A program made the translations under genes and the position numbers. Below, piece after piece: positions 1 through 7,880 of a stretch of 64,000 nt of DNA. The stretch lies in assembly GCF_003712195.1 (NCBI RefSeq), contig NZ_RDSD01000003.1, positions 239,752 through 303,751 of the forward strand, in the 5' to 3' direction. The DNA comes from Proteiniphilum sp. X52. GTDB lineage: Bacteria > Bacteroidota > Bacteroidia > Bacteroidales > Dysgonomonadaceae. The notes under the pieces are model-generated. The model was not told where the DNA came from and did not search any database. It worked only from the letters and a program-made list of their open reading frames with translations. Position 1 is the stretch's first letter. Every line of letters starts with the position of its first letter.

Positions 1-1
1 A

Positions 2-226
2 CCGGACGGACACAACCTCTTGCAATTTAATAATACCGATGCGGAATGGATGGAAATAACACTTGACAACATTTATTTTATGGGAAAAGATTATAAACAT
101 AAGCAAGTGATCATCATAGGAAAAGGTGATGAAGTGTTGACTCTGTATGGCTATTACACCGATCAGGGTTTTTCCAATCAGGAAAAATACCGGAAAGATA
201 TAGAATCTGTTTTAAAATTTCATTGA
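2..226 (+). CDS. 3' end of an unknown gene (partial)
   Basis: The reading frame is open from the left edge and ends with TGA, so the gene begins outside the window. An in-frame TTG lies at position 20, but the codons before it (Pro-Asp-Gly-His-Asn-Leu) are also open, so it need not be the start. About 74 residues are visible. They contain alternating hydrophobic stretches (HKQVIIIGKGDEVLTLYGYY) and a charged end, with no signal peptide or membrane segment. I do not recognise the family. Confidence 0.5.
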   Translation, partial: PDGHNLLQFNNTDAEWMEITLDNIYFMGKDYKHKQVIIIGKGDEVLTLYGYYTDQGFSNQEKYRKDIESVLKFH

Positions 227-332
227 ACGTACCCATATTATTCATTGAAAAAATTACAATAAAGAAGGCCTGTTTTTTACTTCCGGTTATTCTAATTATA
301 CTTAGAATATTTATTTATTTATACGAAGTATG

Positions 333-361
333 TTTCGTGTAAATAAAAATAACTAACTTTG
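333..361 (+). promoter_or_regulatory. Predicted Bacteroidetes-type promoter of the DUF4143 ATPase
   Basis: A perfect -7 element TAACTTTG (TAnnTTTG) lies at 354-361, with TTTCG at 333-337 as a weak -33 element. The ATG of the ATPase follows 26 bases later. The prediction rests on the motif alone. Confidence 0.45.
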
Positions 362-387
362 ATCTCTAATCGTAAATACATCATTCT

Positions 388-1662
388 ATGGAAGAAACAC
401 TTATTCGATTGAACAGGCATTGGGAGGGGCGGCCATATCTTTCACTGTATAGAAGGGAGCTGTTAAATCAATTGTTTAAGAAAAAAGATTTACCCCATAT
501 CCAGGTGCTTACTGGTATTCACCGTAGCGGTAAATCAACCATTTTTGAATTGATAATCAATGATTTGATTGCATCCAGTGTGGATTCAAGATCTATTTTA
601 CGCTTGAATTTGGACGAACCTGTTTTTACTTCCTTGTGGAATAATCCTTCTGAACTGTATTCGATTATAGAAAAGGCGGAAGTGCTCACGGGTATCAAAT
701 CCCTCTATCTCTTTTTGGATGAGGTGCAGCAGGTGAAAAACTGGGAACTTTTCGCAAAAGGGGCGTATGACACACGCCGCTTTCGAAAGATTTATATTAC
801 CGGCTCTACTTCCGATTTGCTGGATAAACAATTTTCCACCCTGCTTTCGGGACGATATTTCAGCAATGTTGTGCGTCCGTTCTCCGTGAAAGAACTGTTT
901 GGCGTACATGGTTTCAACGACAATCTTTCGATATTGGCACGTAAAACGGAAGCTTTGCGGCTGATCGATCGGTATATGCTATGGGGCTCCTTTCCAGAAA
1001 TTGTGTTACATGAACTGTCAGATGACATAAAAACAGAATTGTTGCAGAGTTATTACGAGTCTATCGTCCTGAAAGATTGTATCACCCGTAACCGTGTAAG
1101 AGACATAGGCTTATTTTACCGGTTAATGCACTACCTGCTGACAAATACCGGATCGCTCTTTAATTACAACAGTTTAGCCCAGGCTTTGGACAGTAACGAA
1201 AATACAGTCAAGAGCTATTTGTCTTTTGCGGTCCGCAGTTATATACTGGTGGATGCTACAAACTTTGCTTTTTCCGTAAAACCGGGTGCGCATCCCGATC
1301 ATAAATCTTATTGTATAGATAACGGATTGATGAATGCCGTGAGTTTCCGCTTCTCAGAGCAAAAAGGAAAGATGCTGGAAAATGCTGTTTATAACGAATT
1401 GGTAAATAAGGGATACAATAATATTTCTTTTGTTCGTAGAAACGGAGAATGTGATTTTATCGCTCAGAAGGACAATGCTTTCCATGCCTTTCAGGTCTGT
1501 TACGAACTGACAGCCGTCAACAGGAAGCGTGAAGCCGAAGGGTTCTACGGTCTCAATAAACAAGTTAACCTTGTTTCCCGCAGCATTATCACATATAATC
1601 AGGAAGGAGAGGAGGACGGCGTACGGATCAGACCTTTCTACCGGTGGTGCTTTGAAGATTGA
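388..1662 (+). CDS. AAA ATPase with C-terminal DUF4143 domain
   Basis: A 424-residue cytoplasmic ATPase of the AAA_14/DUF4143 class. The P-loop GIHRSGKST is at residues 43-51 and a Walker B strand LYLFLDEV ends near residue 113. The C-terminal half carries the DUF4143 signature with a nuclease-like motif (NGECDFIAQKDNAFHAFQV), although the classical catalytic residues are not obvious. The family is widespread in Bacteroidetes, often in several copies per genome near genomic islands, and its cellular role is unsettled. A ParD/ParE module follows directly: the antitoxin frame overlaps this stop codon by four bases. A second, divergent member lies at 21264-22553, so the two bracket the sialic acid island. 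Confidence 0.85.
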   Translation: MEETLIRLNRHWEGRPYLSLYRRELLNQLFKKKDLPHIQVLTGIHRSGKSTIFELIINDLIASSVDSRSILRLNLDEPVFTSLWNNPSELYSIIEKAEVLTGIKSLYLFLDEVQQVKNWELFAKGAYDTRRFRKIYITGSTSDLLDKQFSTLLSGRYFSNVVRPFSVKELFGVHGFNDNLSILARKTEALRLIDRYMLWGSFPEIVLHELSDDIKTELLQSYYESIVLKDCITRNRVRDIGLFYRLMHYLLTNTGSLFNYNSLAQALDSNENTVKSYLSFAVRSYILVDATNFAFSVKPGAHPDHKSYCIDNGLMNAVSFRFSEQKGKMLENAVYNELVNKGYNNISFVRRNGECDFIAQKDNAFHAFQVCYELTAVNRKREAEGFYGLNKQVNLVSRSIITYNQEGEEDGVRIRPFYRWCFED

Positions 1663-1946
1663 ATTTGTCCATATCATCCGTTTACTTTTCAAGATACCAT
1701 GAATTACATCCAGTTTCTCTTGGAAGCTATTTTGAGGATTTTGTTGAAAATCGAATTGCAGAAGGCCGATATCGCAATGCGAGTGAGATTATTAGAGCCG
1801 GGCTTCGACTTCTTGAAGAGGAGGAAAATAAAGCTCAGGTTTTGAAGAATGCTATTCAAGAGGGTATTGACAGCGGAATAGCCAAAAACTTCGATGCAAA
1901 AAAGCACTTGGAAATATTGAAAGCCGATAAGAAAAAAAATGGCTAA
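1659..1946 (+). CDS. ParD-like antitoxin with a disrupted start
   Basis: The conserved part is a ribbon-helix-helix ParD antitoxin: VSLGSYFEDFVENRIAEGRY followed by an ASEIIRAGLRLLEEEE helix and a charged tail that should wrap the ParE toxin and mask it. The start is odd. The frame is open upstream only from a TTG at 1659 that overlaps the ATPase stop. The expected start, ATG at 1699, is followed by AAT T ACATCC A GTTTCTCTTGG. Removing the two extra bases would give Met-Asn-Thr-Ser-Val-Ser-Leu-Gly, the usual ParD N-terminus. Either the antitoxin now starts at a rare codon with an unusual extension, or it is frameshifted. The stop overlaps the toxin ATG by eight bases, which is typical of a translationally coupled toxin-antitoxin pair. 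Confidence 0.7.
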   Translation: MNLSISSVYFSRYHELHPVSLGSYFEDFVENRIAEGRYRNASEIIRAGLRLLEEEENKAQVLKNAIQEGIDSGIAKNFDAKKHLEILKADKKKNG

Positions 1947-2247
1947 TTATATTCTCACTAATAAAGCTGTTGAAGACCTTTCAAGAATCTGGAATTATAG
2001 TTATGAAGTTTGGTCGGAAAACCAAGCGGACAAGTATTATAACCTGATCATCGATGCGTGCCGGAGAATTGCCGAAAGTCCGGCTATTGAAAAAAACTAC
2101 AGGGAAATATCAAGCGAGATTTGGGGGCTCAGGATTGGTAAACACATCATCTTTTACAAGGCGGGGAAACCCGAAGAGATAGAAATGGTTAGAATCCTTC
2201 ATGAAAGCAAGGATCATTACTCCGGCCATTTTGTTTCAATTCCCTGA
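1939..2247 (+). CDS. parE: ParE/RelE-family toxin
   Basis: A 102-residue protein of the RelE/ParE toxin superfamily. Typical features are an N-terminal helix pair (AVEDLSRIWNYSYEVW, with a following AxxYY segment), a central GLRIGKHIIFYK strand and a late VRILHESKD strand. ParE toxins poison DNA gyrase, while RelE relatives cut mRNA on ribosomes; the sequence looks closer to ParE. Its ATG overlaps the antitoxin stop (ATGGCTAA). The frame is intact even though the antitoxin start is damaged. Its last 31 bases overlap, tail to tail, the end of the FAD oxidoreductase on the other strand. Confidence 0.85.
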   Translation: MANYILTNKAVEDLSRIWNYSYEVWSENQADKYYNLIIDACRRIAESPAIEKNYREISSEIWGLRIGKHIIFYKAGKPEEIEMVRILHESKDHYSGHFVSIP

Positions 2248-3932
2248 CGTTCAATTTCCTTCTGAAAATCAGACAGAAGGTTCTTGTCCGCCCTGACGGC
2301 GCGGAACGGCACGTTTTTCCTGCCGGCAAAGGCGATCAGGCATCCCACTGCTTCACCAATGCTCCATTCCACCGGATGCAAACGGAAACAACCGTTGGTA
2401 ATATGAGTTGTTCCTATATTTTTATTCGCGGGAAGGAGATTGTTTACTCTTTTCGGAAGAAGCGCTCCCAACGGTATCTGGAAAGGGAGTGAGGAGAAAT
2501 CAATATAGTTATTGCCGCGCGAACTGGGATGAAGATCGATATGATAGCAACCTGTTCCTATACTGTCATAGAAATCCGCGGCACGCTTACCTGCAATATT
2601 GCCGGCAACCAGCTTCCGGTTTTCCGCTCCCACATGTTCTTCAAGAACAGTGAATTCAGCTTTGATTCTTCTGGCTTCTCTAATATAAGGATATTTAGCC
2701 ATTCCATCTTCTGTGCCCATAATATCGCCGCGCAGCCTTAACCCGCGCCAGCCAGGTTTTCCATCCGGGCGGGGAGCTTCTGTCTGAAGCCAATAAAAGA
2801 GTGAATGACTCAATTGTTTAGCTCTGTCGACATTCTTCTGAAACTCTTTTTCAGGAACATCAATCAGATTCCCGGGGAAGAAATCATTTTGAGGCCAGTT
2901 TACGATAGTGATGTCACCATCATAAGTTCCTTCAGTAAAATTCTTTCGATTGATAATTCGTCTGTAATTCCACAGATTGAGTACACCTTCCAGATCTTTA
3001 CCTGTGGGGTCAAATCCCAGTTTTTTGGGTTTCAGTGTACGTGGATCGGAGTAAGAGAGATCCAGTAATCGTCCTGACCAGGGTGGAATCATCTCAGGTA
3101 TATAGTTTTTCCAGAAATCGTATTCCTTGGGGGGATCCTGTACATTGTCTTTTCCGGGTTGATAATCCATGGCAAAACAGACTGTGAAAGCCTGATTGTT
3201 TATCGGATCAGCTTTCTCCGGAGCATGCAGTTCCCCTGTGTCCTGTTTCGATTCAGTGCCGGTGACATATTCAGTGCCTGTTAACGGAAGCAAATCGCCG
3301 CACTCTGTCGCATCGACAAAGGAGTTGCCTGAGAGAATTACCTTGTCGCCTGAATAAAAATGCACTGCTTCCACATTCGTAACCCGGTCACCATTCACGC
3401 CGGCGCTCTTTGTCTTATAGTTGAGCAGTAACCGCAGTTTCCCGGTGCTCAGGTAAGGTGAAAGCATATCTGTCAATACCGATACCGCTACCCTCGGTTC
3501 ATGACACAATCTGGAAACGCTTCCATCACCGGGATTGAGATATTGCCGGGCACGGGCAGGGTCTGTTAACGGATAGTTATGGCGATAATATTCCCGTACC
3601 CTGTTCCTGAAATCCCGATACGACTGCGGTGCGCCGTGTGTCTCTATCCATTGATGTTCATCAGGGGGAACACCCTGTTGGGATACCTGGCCGCCGATCC
3701 AGTCGGTCTCCTCGGTCATGATCACCCTTAGTCCGTTGCGACAACTGGCAAGAGCCGCCGCACAACCGCCCATCCCTCCTCCGATAATGACGACATCTGC
3801 ATGCATTTCACGTGCCCTGGAAGTTTCACGTCTTCCGGCACGTTTTCCAGATGTGGGCACACCCTGATTTCCCTGCAGCGCGACAGAACCTCCCAAGAGG
3901 GAAGCGTAGGTGATAAAACTTCTTCTGTCCAT
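2217..3932 (-). CDS. FAD-dependent oxidoreductase with twin-arginine-like leader
   Basis: A 571-residue flavoprotein of the FAD_oxidored (PF12831-like) family. The dinucleotide-binding fold shows as VVIIGGGMGG at residues 47-56, and the family's C-terminal signature HPVEWSIGEAVG precedes the end. The N-terminus MDRRSFITYASLLGG has a twin-arginine motif and a hydrophobic stretch, so export after folding with FAD bound is likely. These proteins are common in Bacteroidetes and Planctomycetes carbohydrate loci, but the substrate is rarely known. The gene follows a TIM-barrel isomerase-like lipoprotein (117-base gap) at the distal end of the sialic acid island. A joint role in oxidising or isomerising a sugar outside the cytoplasm is inference. 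Confidence 0.8.
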   Translation of the reverse strand: MDRRSFITYASLLGGSVALQGNQGVPTSGKRAGRRETSRAREMHADVVIIGGGMGGCAAALASCRNGLRVIMTEETDWIGGQVSQQGVPPDEHQWIETHGAPQSYRDFRNRVREYYRHNYPLTDPARARQYLNPGDGSVSRLCHEPRVAVSVLTDMLSPYLSTGKLRLLLNYKTKSAGVNGDRVTNVEAVHFYSGDKVILSGNSFVDATECGDLLPLTGTEYVTGTESKQDTGELHAPEKADPINNQAFTVCFAMDYQPGKDNVQDPPKEYDFWKNYIPEMIPPWSGRLLDLSYSDPRTLKPKKLGFDPTGKDLEGVLNLWNYRRIINRKNFTEGTYDGDITIVNWPQNDFFPGNLIDVPEKEFQKNVDRAKQLSHSLFYWLQTEAPRPDGKPGWRGLRLRGDIMGTEDGMAKYPYIREARRIKAEFTVLEEHVGAENRKLVAGNIAGKRAADFYDSIGTGCYHIDLHPSSRGNNYIDFSSLPFQIPLGALLPKRVNNLLPANKNIGTTHITNGCFRLHPVEWSIGEAVGCLIAFAGRKNVPFRAVRADKNLLSDFQKEIERQGIETKWPE

Positions 3933-4049
3933 AAAACGGTTTATTTTTTCTTTGCTGGGTGATCAGTTGTTATTCCTCTGTCAACACAGTTCATTCCCAC
4001 GGCAGGTAATTATTGTACCTCAGAATAGAGTTCTCAGCATGGTGAAAAA

Positions 4050-4904
4050 CTATAGTATACTCTCCGCAACCTGATTGAAATATTCTATCGATTGTTTTAT
4101 CTGTGGCAGATTGTTCTCCCAGTCCGCTTCATATTCGATCGTGAAATATCCTTTGAATTTTTGTTTTTTTAATTCTTTCATCATTCCTTTCACATTGAGG
4201 ATGCCTTGTCCCCATACCACATCTTCGAGGTTTTGTTCTTCCCCCTGCGGTGCAATGTCTTTGAAATGCAATGCGATGACCTTTCCCTTGAGTTGCCTCA
4301 TAGAAGGAATAGGATCCAGTCCCATTCTTTTATAATGTCCCACATCCACACAGGCTCCCAGTAAACCGTCCCTGCCTCCGATGCTGGCGAGTAGTATTTC
4401 CGGCTTCCAATAGGAGTTTTCACTTGGATGGTTGTGAACGGCCACTTTGATGTTGTGCTTCTTAGCCAGCTCTTCCACCACGTCCCAGTCTTCAGGGGCC
4501 GGTTCCGCGCTGATAAATTCCATTCCCATATTTTTCGCGAATGCGAAGATAGGCTCCCATTCCTCTGTTTTGGCAGTCCATACCCCCGAGGAAATGATTT
4601 TGACACCACTCCCTGCGGCCAGAACTCTCAGCCTTTCCTGATCTTTCATACTTAGATCATAGCCGAAAACAAGATCTCCGAAATCCTCACCCATTTTCTG
4701 TCCGGGATAGATCTCGATAAAACGGATTCCCAACTCCTCGGTTTTAGACAATGCCTCAGTTACTGTAAACAGATGGAACGTATAGGATTGCATGGATAAA
4801 TGCCACCCCTGTTTCTCCGCTTTTGTTTTCGTGCTGTCTTGTGCACATCCGGCATTTAATAAAAGGCAGGACAGTGCGATAAATACCATTTTTGTCGGTT
4901 TCAT
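4050..4904 (-). CDS. Sugar isomerase/epimerase-like TIM-barrel lipoprotein
   Basis: A 284-residue protein of the xylose-isomerase-like TIM barrel superfamily (AP_endonuc_2). Residues 1-21 form a lipoprotein signal ending in LLLNAGC. Metal- and substrate-binding positions of the fold are visible: FIEIYPG, AVHNHPSE, DVGHYKRMG, LHFKDI and the terminal TIEYEADW with its Glu. Relatives include inosose dehydratases, 3-keto-sugar epimerases and hydroxypyruvate isomerase, so the reaction cannot be fixed from sequence. The lipobox places it in the periplasm or on the outer membrane. With the FAD oxidoreductase downstream it may handle an oxidised sugar; this pairing is inference. It is separated from the sialidase by a 256-base gap that has its own promoter-like signals. 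Confidence 0.78.
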   Translation of the reverse strand: MKPTKMVFIALSCLLLNAGCAQDSTKTKAEKQGWHLSMQSYTFHLFTVTEALSKTEELGIRFIEIYPGQKMGEDFGDLVFGYDLSMKDQERLRVLAAGSGVKIISSGVWTAKTEEWEPIFAFAKNMGMEFISAEPAPEDWDVVEELAKKHNIKVAVHNHPSENSYWKPEILLASIGGRDGLLGACVDVGHYKRMGLDPIPSMRQLKGKVIALHFKDIAPQGEEQNLEDVVWGQGILNVKGMMKELKKQKFKGYFTIEYEADWENNLPQIKQSIEYFNQVAESIL

Positions 4905-5160
4905 ATTATTTAAAAATTTATCGTGCTTCGATAATTATAGGTGCAATTAATTTGCACATTCACAAAAATAATATAATGTTAGAAACTGTATTGAATTTTA
5001 CGAGTAATTATTTCACGCTTATTTTTTCACCCTATTACTTGCTAAAATGTTTTGCATGTATGGTGGGACCGACACCGCGCCCCAATTATTCCACCATGGG
5101 GATTTTTTTGGTATGGCCAACGGGCAAAGGACAAGTTTATTGCTTCAACTATGACGGGAA
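4905..5160. other. Intergenic gap between sialidase and TIM-barrel gene
   Basis: No convincing gene is present. A plus-strand frame that crosses it is atypical and runs antisense into the sialidase end. The stretch contains a spaced inverted repeat (ATGGTGG at 5060-5066, CCACCAT at 5091-5097) that could fold after the sialidase message, plus the promoter and palindrome described separately. Confidence 0.5.
4941..4970 (-). promoter_or_regulatory. Promoter-like -7 box with adjacent palindrome
   Basis: On the minus strand a -7 element TATTTTTG lies at 4963-4970. Just downstream is a perfect inverted repeat, GTGCAA (4941-4946), five bases, TTGCAC (4952-4957). The palindrome would sit at the transcription start of the TIM-barrel and oxidoreductase pair, a usual place for an operator. 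No -33 match is clear. Confidence 0.4.
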
Positions 5161-6795
5161 CTACTTCCTGATAATATCCGTGAGTTTTATGGCCTGGAAC
5201 GTCATGTGTGCCACGCTGCTCTCGTATATAATCCCGATGGTTTCTCTGTCGATCATCGTCAGGCACGAATATCCCCATCCGTGATCCTCATCGAGGAGTA
5301 ACTGATACTCTTCAGGGAAAGAGAGTCCCCCATCCAGGCTGGCTTTAACCGTTATCTTATTCCGTTCCTTGGTGGAGTTTGGGTTGGAGAACAGTAAAAT
5401 GTCTTTATTCAGGATATTGTCCTTGGCATCCACCTGTAAAAGGCTCGCCATACAAACCGGCTCCGGTAACACTTTCCGGGATGAGGGGTGTTCCGTCCAT
5501 GTCCGTCCCATATCTTTTGTGATTGAAACGGCACGGCTGCCGCCCCTGTTATCCCGCATGTTCAGCATGAGTACCCCCGGCGCCGTTTCAGCTACCTGTG
5601 CTTCCGTGGTGTTCGAGCGTGCCGGGTTATGGATTTTCCATGTTTCACCGCCGTCCTTGCTATACATGATGCCGGCAAAGGGAACGGAAGTGGAGTCGAT
5701 GAATTGTATGGGGAAGACCAGCGTCCCGTCCCGCATGGTGATGCCTCTCCCCGGCCCTTGCAACAAAAGCCTCCACGAGGGATCTTTCACCTGTTGGGTG
5801 ATGTTGATGGGATCGGACCAGGTCTTGCCGTCGTCGGTACTTTTTGTCAGCACAAGTTGTCCGGTTTCACCAGCCTTCATTCCGCTTTGCGAGTTGTGCC
5901 ATGCGCGCCGGTTGCCCATGCCGTGTGTCCACAGCGCGATGATCCAGATTGTGCCGCTTTTGGTGTCGACCAATATCGCGGGATCCCCCACGCCATTCTG
6001 CGCTTTCGGTAATCCGCCATATTCGCCGAAGCGCAAGGGAATCCGCATCTCCTCCCAGGATTGTCCCTTATCGGTGCTCCTGCTTAATCCCACATCTACA
6101 TGTTCCTGCAGGTCTACACTGTTGTTATAGCGGACATCATAGACCGCCAGCAATGAGCCTTCGTTGCTGGTGGCCAACCCCGGGATACGATAAGCGGCGG
6201 CCCCGTCGTCGCCGGCATGGCGGACGCCGATTCCCATGCGGTGGGCCGCCGGTGTATCCTGCCTTGTTACAGGAGCCCGCTTCCCGTCGAGTTTGGCCGA
6301 GACGATATCTGCCTCAACCGTGGAAAGAAGGGAGGTGTTTGGTTTCATCCGCATGCTCACCCAGAAATAGTTTATACCAGGAAACAGTTTGTATTCCGGT
6401 TTAAAAACCACCTCCCCGGACGGTGATTGTCGCTCGTTTACTTTGATGGAATAGGATGGGATCGCCTCACGGGTTTTCCCCCGCGCGTTATGACTCGAAA
6501 TATACTGCACCGGCGCGTAGTGGATATCCCCCGATCGTTCCGGCGCTTCGGTACCCCCGTAATACAATTTTACGGATGCTATTTCGTCCAGGCGGGTGTT
6601 TCCGGCAAACCGGAGTTTGATCTCATCCAGCATTTTTGAATTCTGGACGTCGATCCGAATGTAGAGCAATACATTATCCAGTCTGTCTATCAAGACCGGA
6701 ACCCTTGCTTGTTTTACATATATCGTGTCTGTGGCCTGGATGGTGAAAATGAAACAGGCAAATAAAAGGCTTAAGAATACTTTTCTCATCATCAA
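5161..6795 (-). CDS. nanH: Exo-alpha-sialidase (GH33)
   Basis: A 544-residue secreted sialidase that releases terminal sialic acid from glycoconjugates. It has an N-terminal signal peptide (residues 1-22, hydrophobic FLSLLFACFIFTI). A beta-sandwich domain of about 170 residues, as in Bacteroides sialidases, precedes the propeller. The YRIP motif is near residue 200. Asp-box repeats appear as STDKGQSW, STDDGKTW, SKDGGETW, TKDMGRTW and a degenerate SLDGGLSF. GYSCLTMID near the C-terminus contains the likely nucleophile Tyr. Arginines in YRIP and in NMRDNRGG would hold the carboxylate. It is the last gene of the tight nan run, 100 bases after nanA, so enzyme, uptake and breakdown genes are likely co-transcribed. 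Confidence 0.95.
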   Translation of the reverse strand: MMMRKVFLSLLFACFIFTIQATDTIYVKQARVPVLIDRLDNVLLYIRIDVQNSKMLDEIKLRFAGNTRLDEIASVKLYYGGTEAPERSGDIHYAPVQYISSHNARGKTREAIPSYSIKVNERQSPSGEVVFKPEYKLFPGINYFWVSMRMKPNTSLLSTVEADIVSAKLDGKRAPVTRQDTPAAHRMGIGVRHAGDDGAAAYRIPGLATSNEGSLLAVYDVRYNNSVDLQEHVDVGLSRSTDKGQSWEEMRIPLRFGEYGGLPKAQNGVGDPAILVDTKSGTIWIIALWTHGMGNRRAWHNSQSGMKAGETGQLVLTKSTDDGKTWSDPINITQQVKDPSWRLLLQGPGRGITMRDGTLVFPIQFIDSTSVPFAGIMYSKDGGETWKIHNPARSNTTEAQVAETAPGVLMLNMRDNRGGSRAVSITKDMGRTWTEHPSSRKVLPEPVCMASLLQVDAKDNILNKDILLFSNPNSTKERNKITVKASLDGGLSFPEEYQLLLDEDHGWGYSCLTMIDRETIGIIYESSVAHMTFQAIKLTDIIRK

Positions 6796-6895
6796 TTATT
6801 TTATGTATTAGAGTTCACACCGAATAAGATTTTAAATGTCCGATGATCAACAATTTTATTCCTTAATCAATATGATATCTATGGTTTATACTTCC

Positions 6896-7822
6896 TTAAA
6901 TTTTATTACAGCGCTCAAAAAAACCGATTGATTCCAGTTCTTTTCTGATAATGGATTCTTCTTCGTCTGTAACGTTTTGGAACGGTGTCCGGTTGATCCC
7001 CAAATCCACACCGATGAGTTTCATGATCCGCTTCCCGCATACAATATTTCCACGATATCTGGCAATCACATTGATAACTTCCTGCGCGAAATTTTGATGA
7101 TCACGTGCTTTTTCCAGATTTCCGTTGTTATACTCTTTAATTATGTTTACCAGCGAGTTTCCGATATAGCTTCCCGTTCCGCTGATCCCACCTTGTGCGC
7201 CACCCATCGCCAAAGCGGGAAGAATCGTTTCATCCTGGCCGTGGAGCATGTCGAATTTCCCGTTTTCGTAGAGCATGCATTGGTTATATTCATAGAGGCT
7301 CTCATAGGTATACTTAATCCCTGCCAAGTTGGGAATTCGCCCGTCGGCTGCTTTCAGAAAAGGGAGCATCGGCAGGTAAACGCCATTCAATGCCGGTATG
7401 TGATAGAAATAGAAAGGTAAGTTCGGCGCGCCGCAAGCAATTTCCTCACAGTATTTCACCAGCTCTTCTATACGCCCTGCTTTGGGGAACGGTGAGGCCA
7501 TCGCGCCAATGCCGAAAGCGCCGGTCTCCCTGGCGTGTTGCGCCATCCGGAAACTATCTTTGATGCTGGTGGCGCCCACATGCACGATCACCTTGAACCC
7601 TTCCGGGGCGGCCGATATCCATTTTTCGGCCAGTTTCATCCGTTCTTCCACGGTGAGCATATAACCTTCACCGGACGATCCGTTGATGAATACACCGATC
7701 AGGCCGTTCTTTCGCAACAGGGCTGCATAATCGGTGATCGGGCCTGCATCCACTTCGCCCTTTTTGTCGAATGGGGTAAAAGGTGCGACAATTAATCCCT
7801 TGATTTTTTCAAACTGTTTCAT
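6896..7822 (-). CDS. nanA: N-acetylneuraminate lyase
   Basis: A 308-residue class I aldolase of the DapA/NanA family that splits Neu5Ac into ManNAc and pyruvate in the cytoplasm. Visible features are the GSSGEGYMLTVEER loop near residue 47 (NanA type, against GTTAET in DapA), the catalytic Tyr in FYFYHIPALNG, and the Schiff-base Lys in GIKYTYESL near residue 166. The context of sialidase, NanM and transporter settles NanA over DapA; a true dapA lies at 62.7 kb. It sits between the MFS transporter (58-base gap) and the sialidase. Confidence 0.95.
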   Translation of the reverse strand: MKQFEKIKGLIVAPFTPFDKKGEVDAGPITDYAALLRKNGLIGVFINGSSGEGYMLTVEERMKLAEKWISAAPEGFKVIVHVGATSIKDSFRMAQHARETGAFGIGAMASPFPKAGRIEELVKYCEEIACGAPNLPFYFYHIPALNGVYLPMLPFLKAADGRIPNLAGIKYTYESLYEYNQCMLYENGKFDMLHGQDETILPALAMGGAQGGISGTGSYIGNSLVNIIKEYNNGNLEKARDHQNFAQEVINVIARYRGNIVCGKRIMKLIGVDLGINRTPFQNVTDEEESIIRKELESIGFFERCNKI

Positions 7823-7880
7823 TTTATTTGTTTTAGTGTGATTTTTCGATCGATTCCCTCCACGGGGAGATCATATTGGT

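Noticed and set aside
4892..5284. 130-residue plus-strand frame crossing the gap before the sialidase end
   Set aside because: It overlaps two real genes at its ends, resembles no family, and its start lies inside the TIM-barrel gene's signal peptide.
5369..6130. 253-residue plus-strand frame opposite the sialidase
   Set aside because: Covers the Asp-box region in antisense; rich in Ser, Cys and Pro as expected for a shadow frame.
6896..7822. DapA or another pyruvate aldolase instead of NanA
   Set aside because: GSSGEGY replaces the DapA GTTAET motif, and the neighbours are sialic acid genes.
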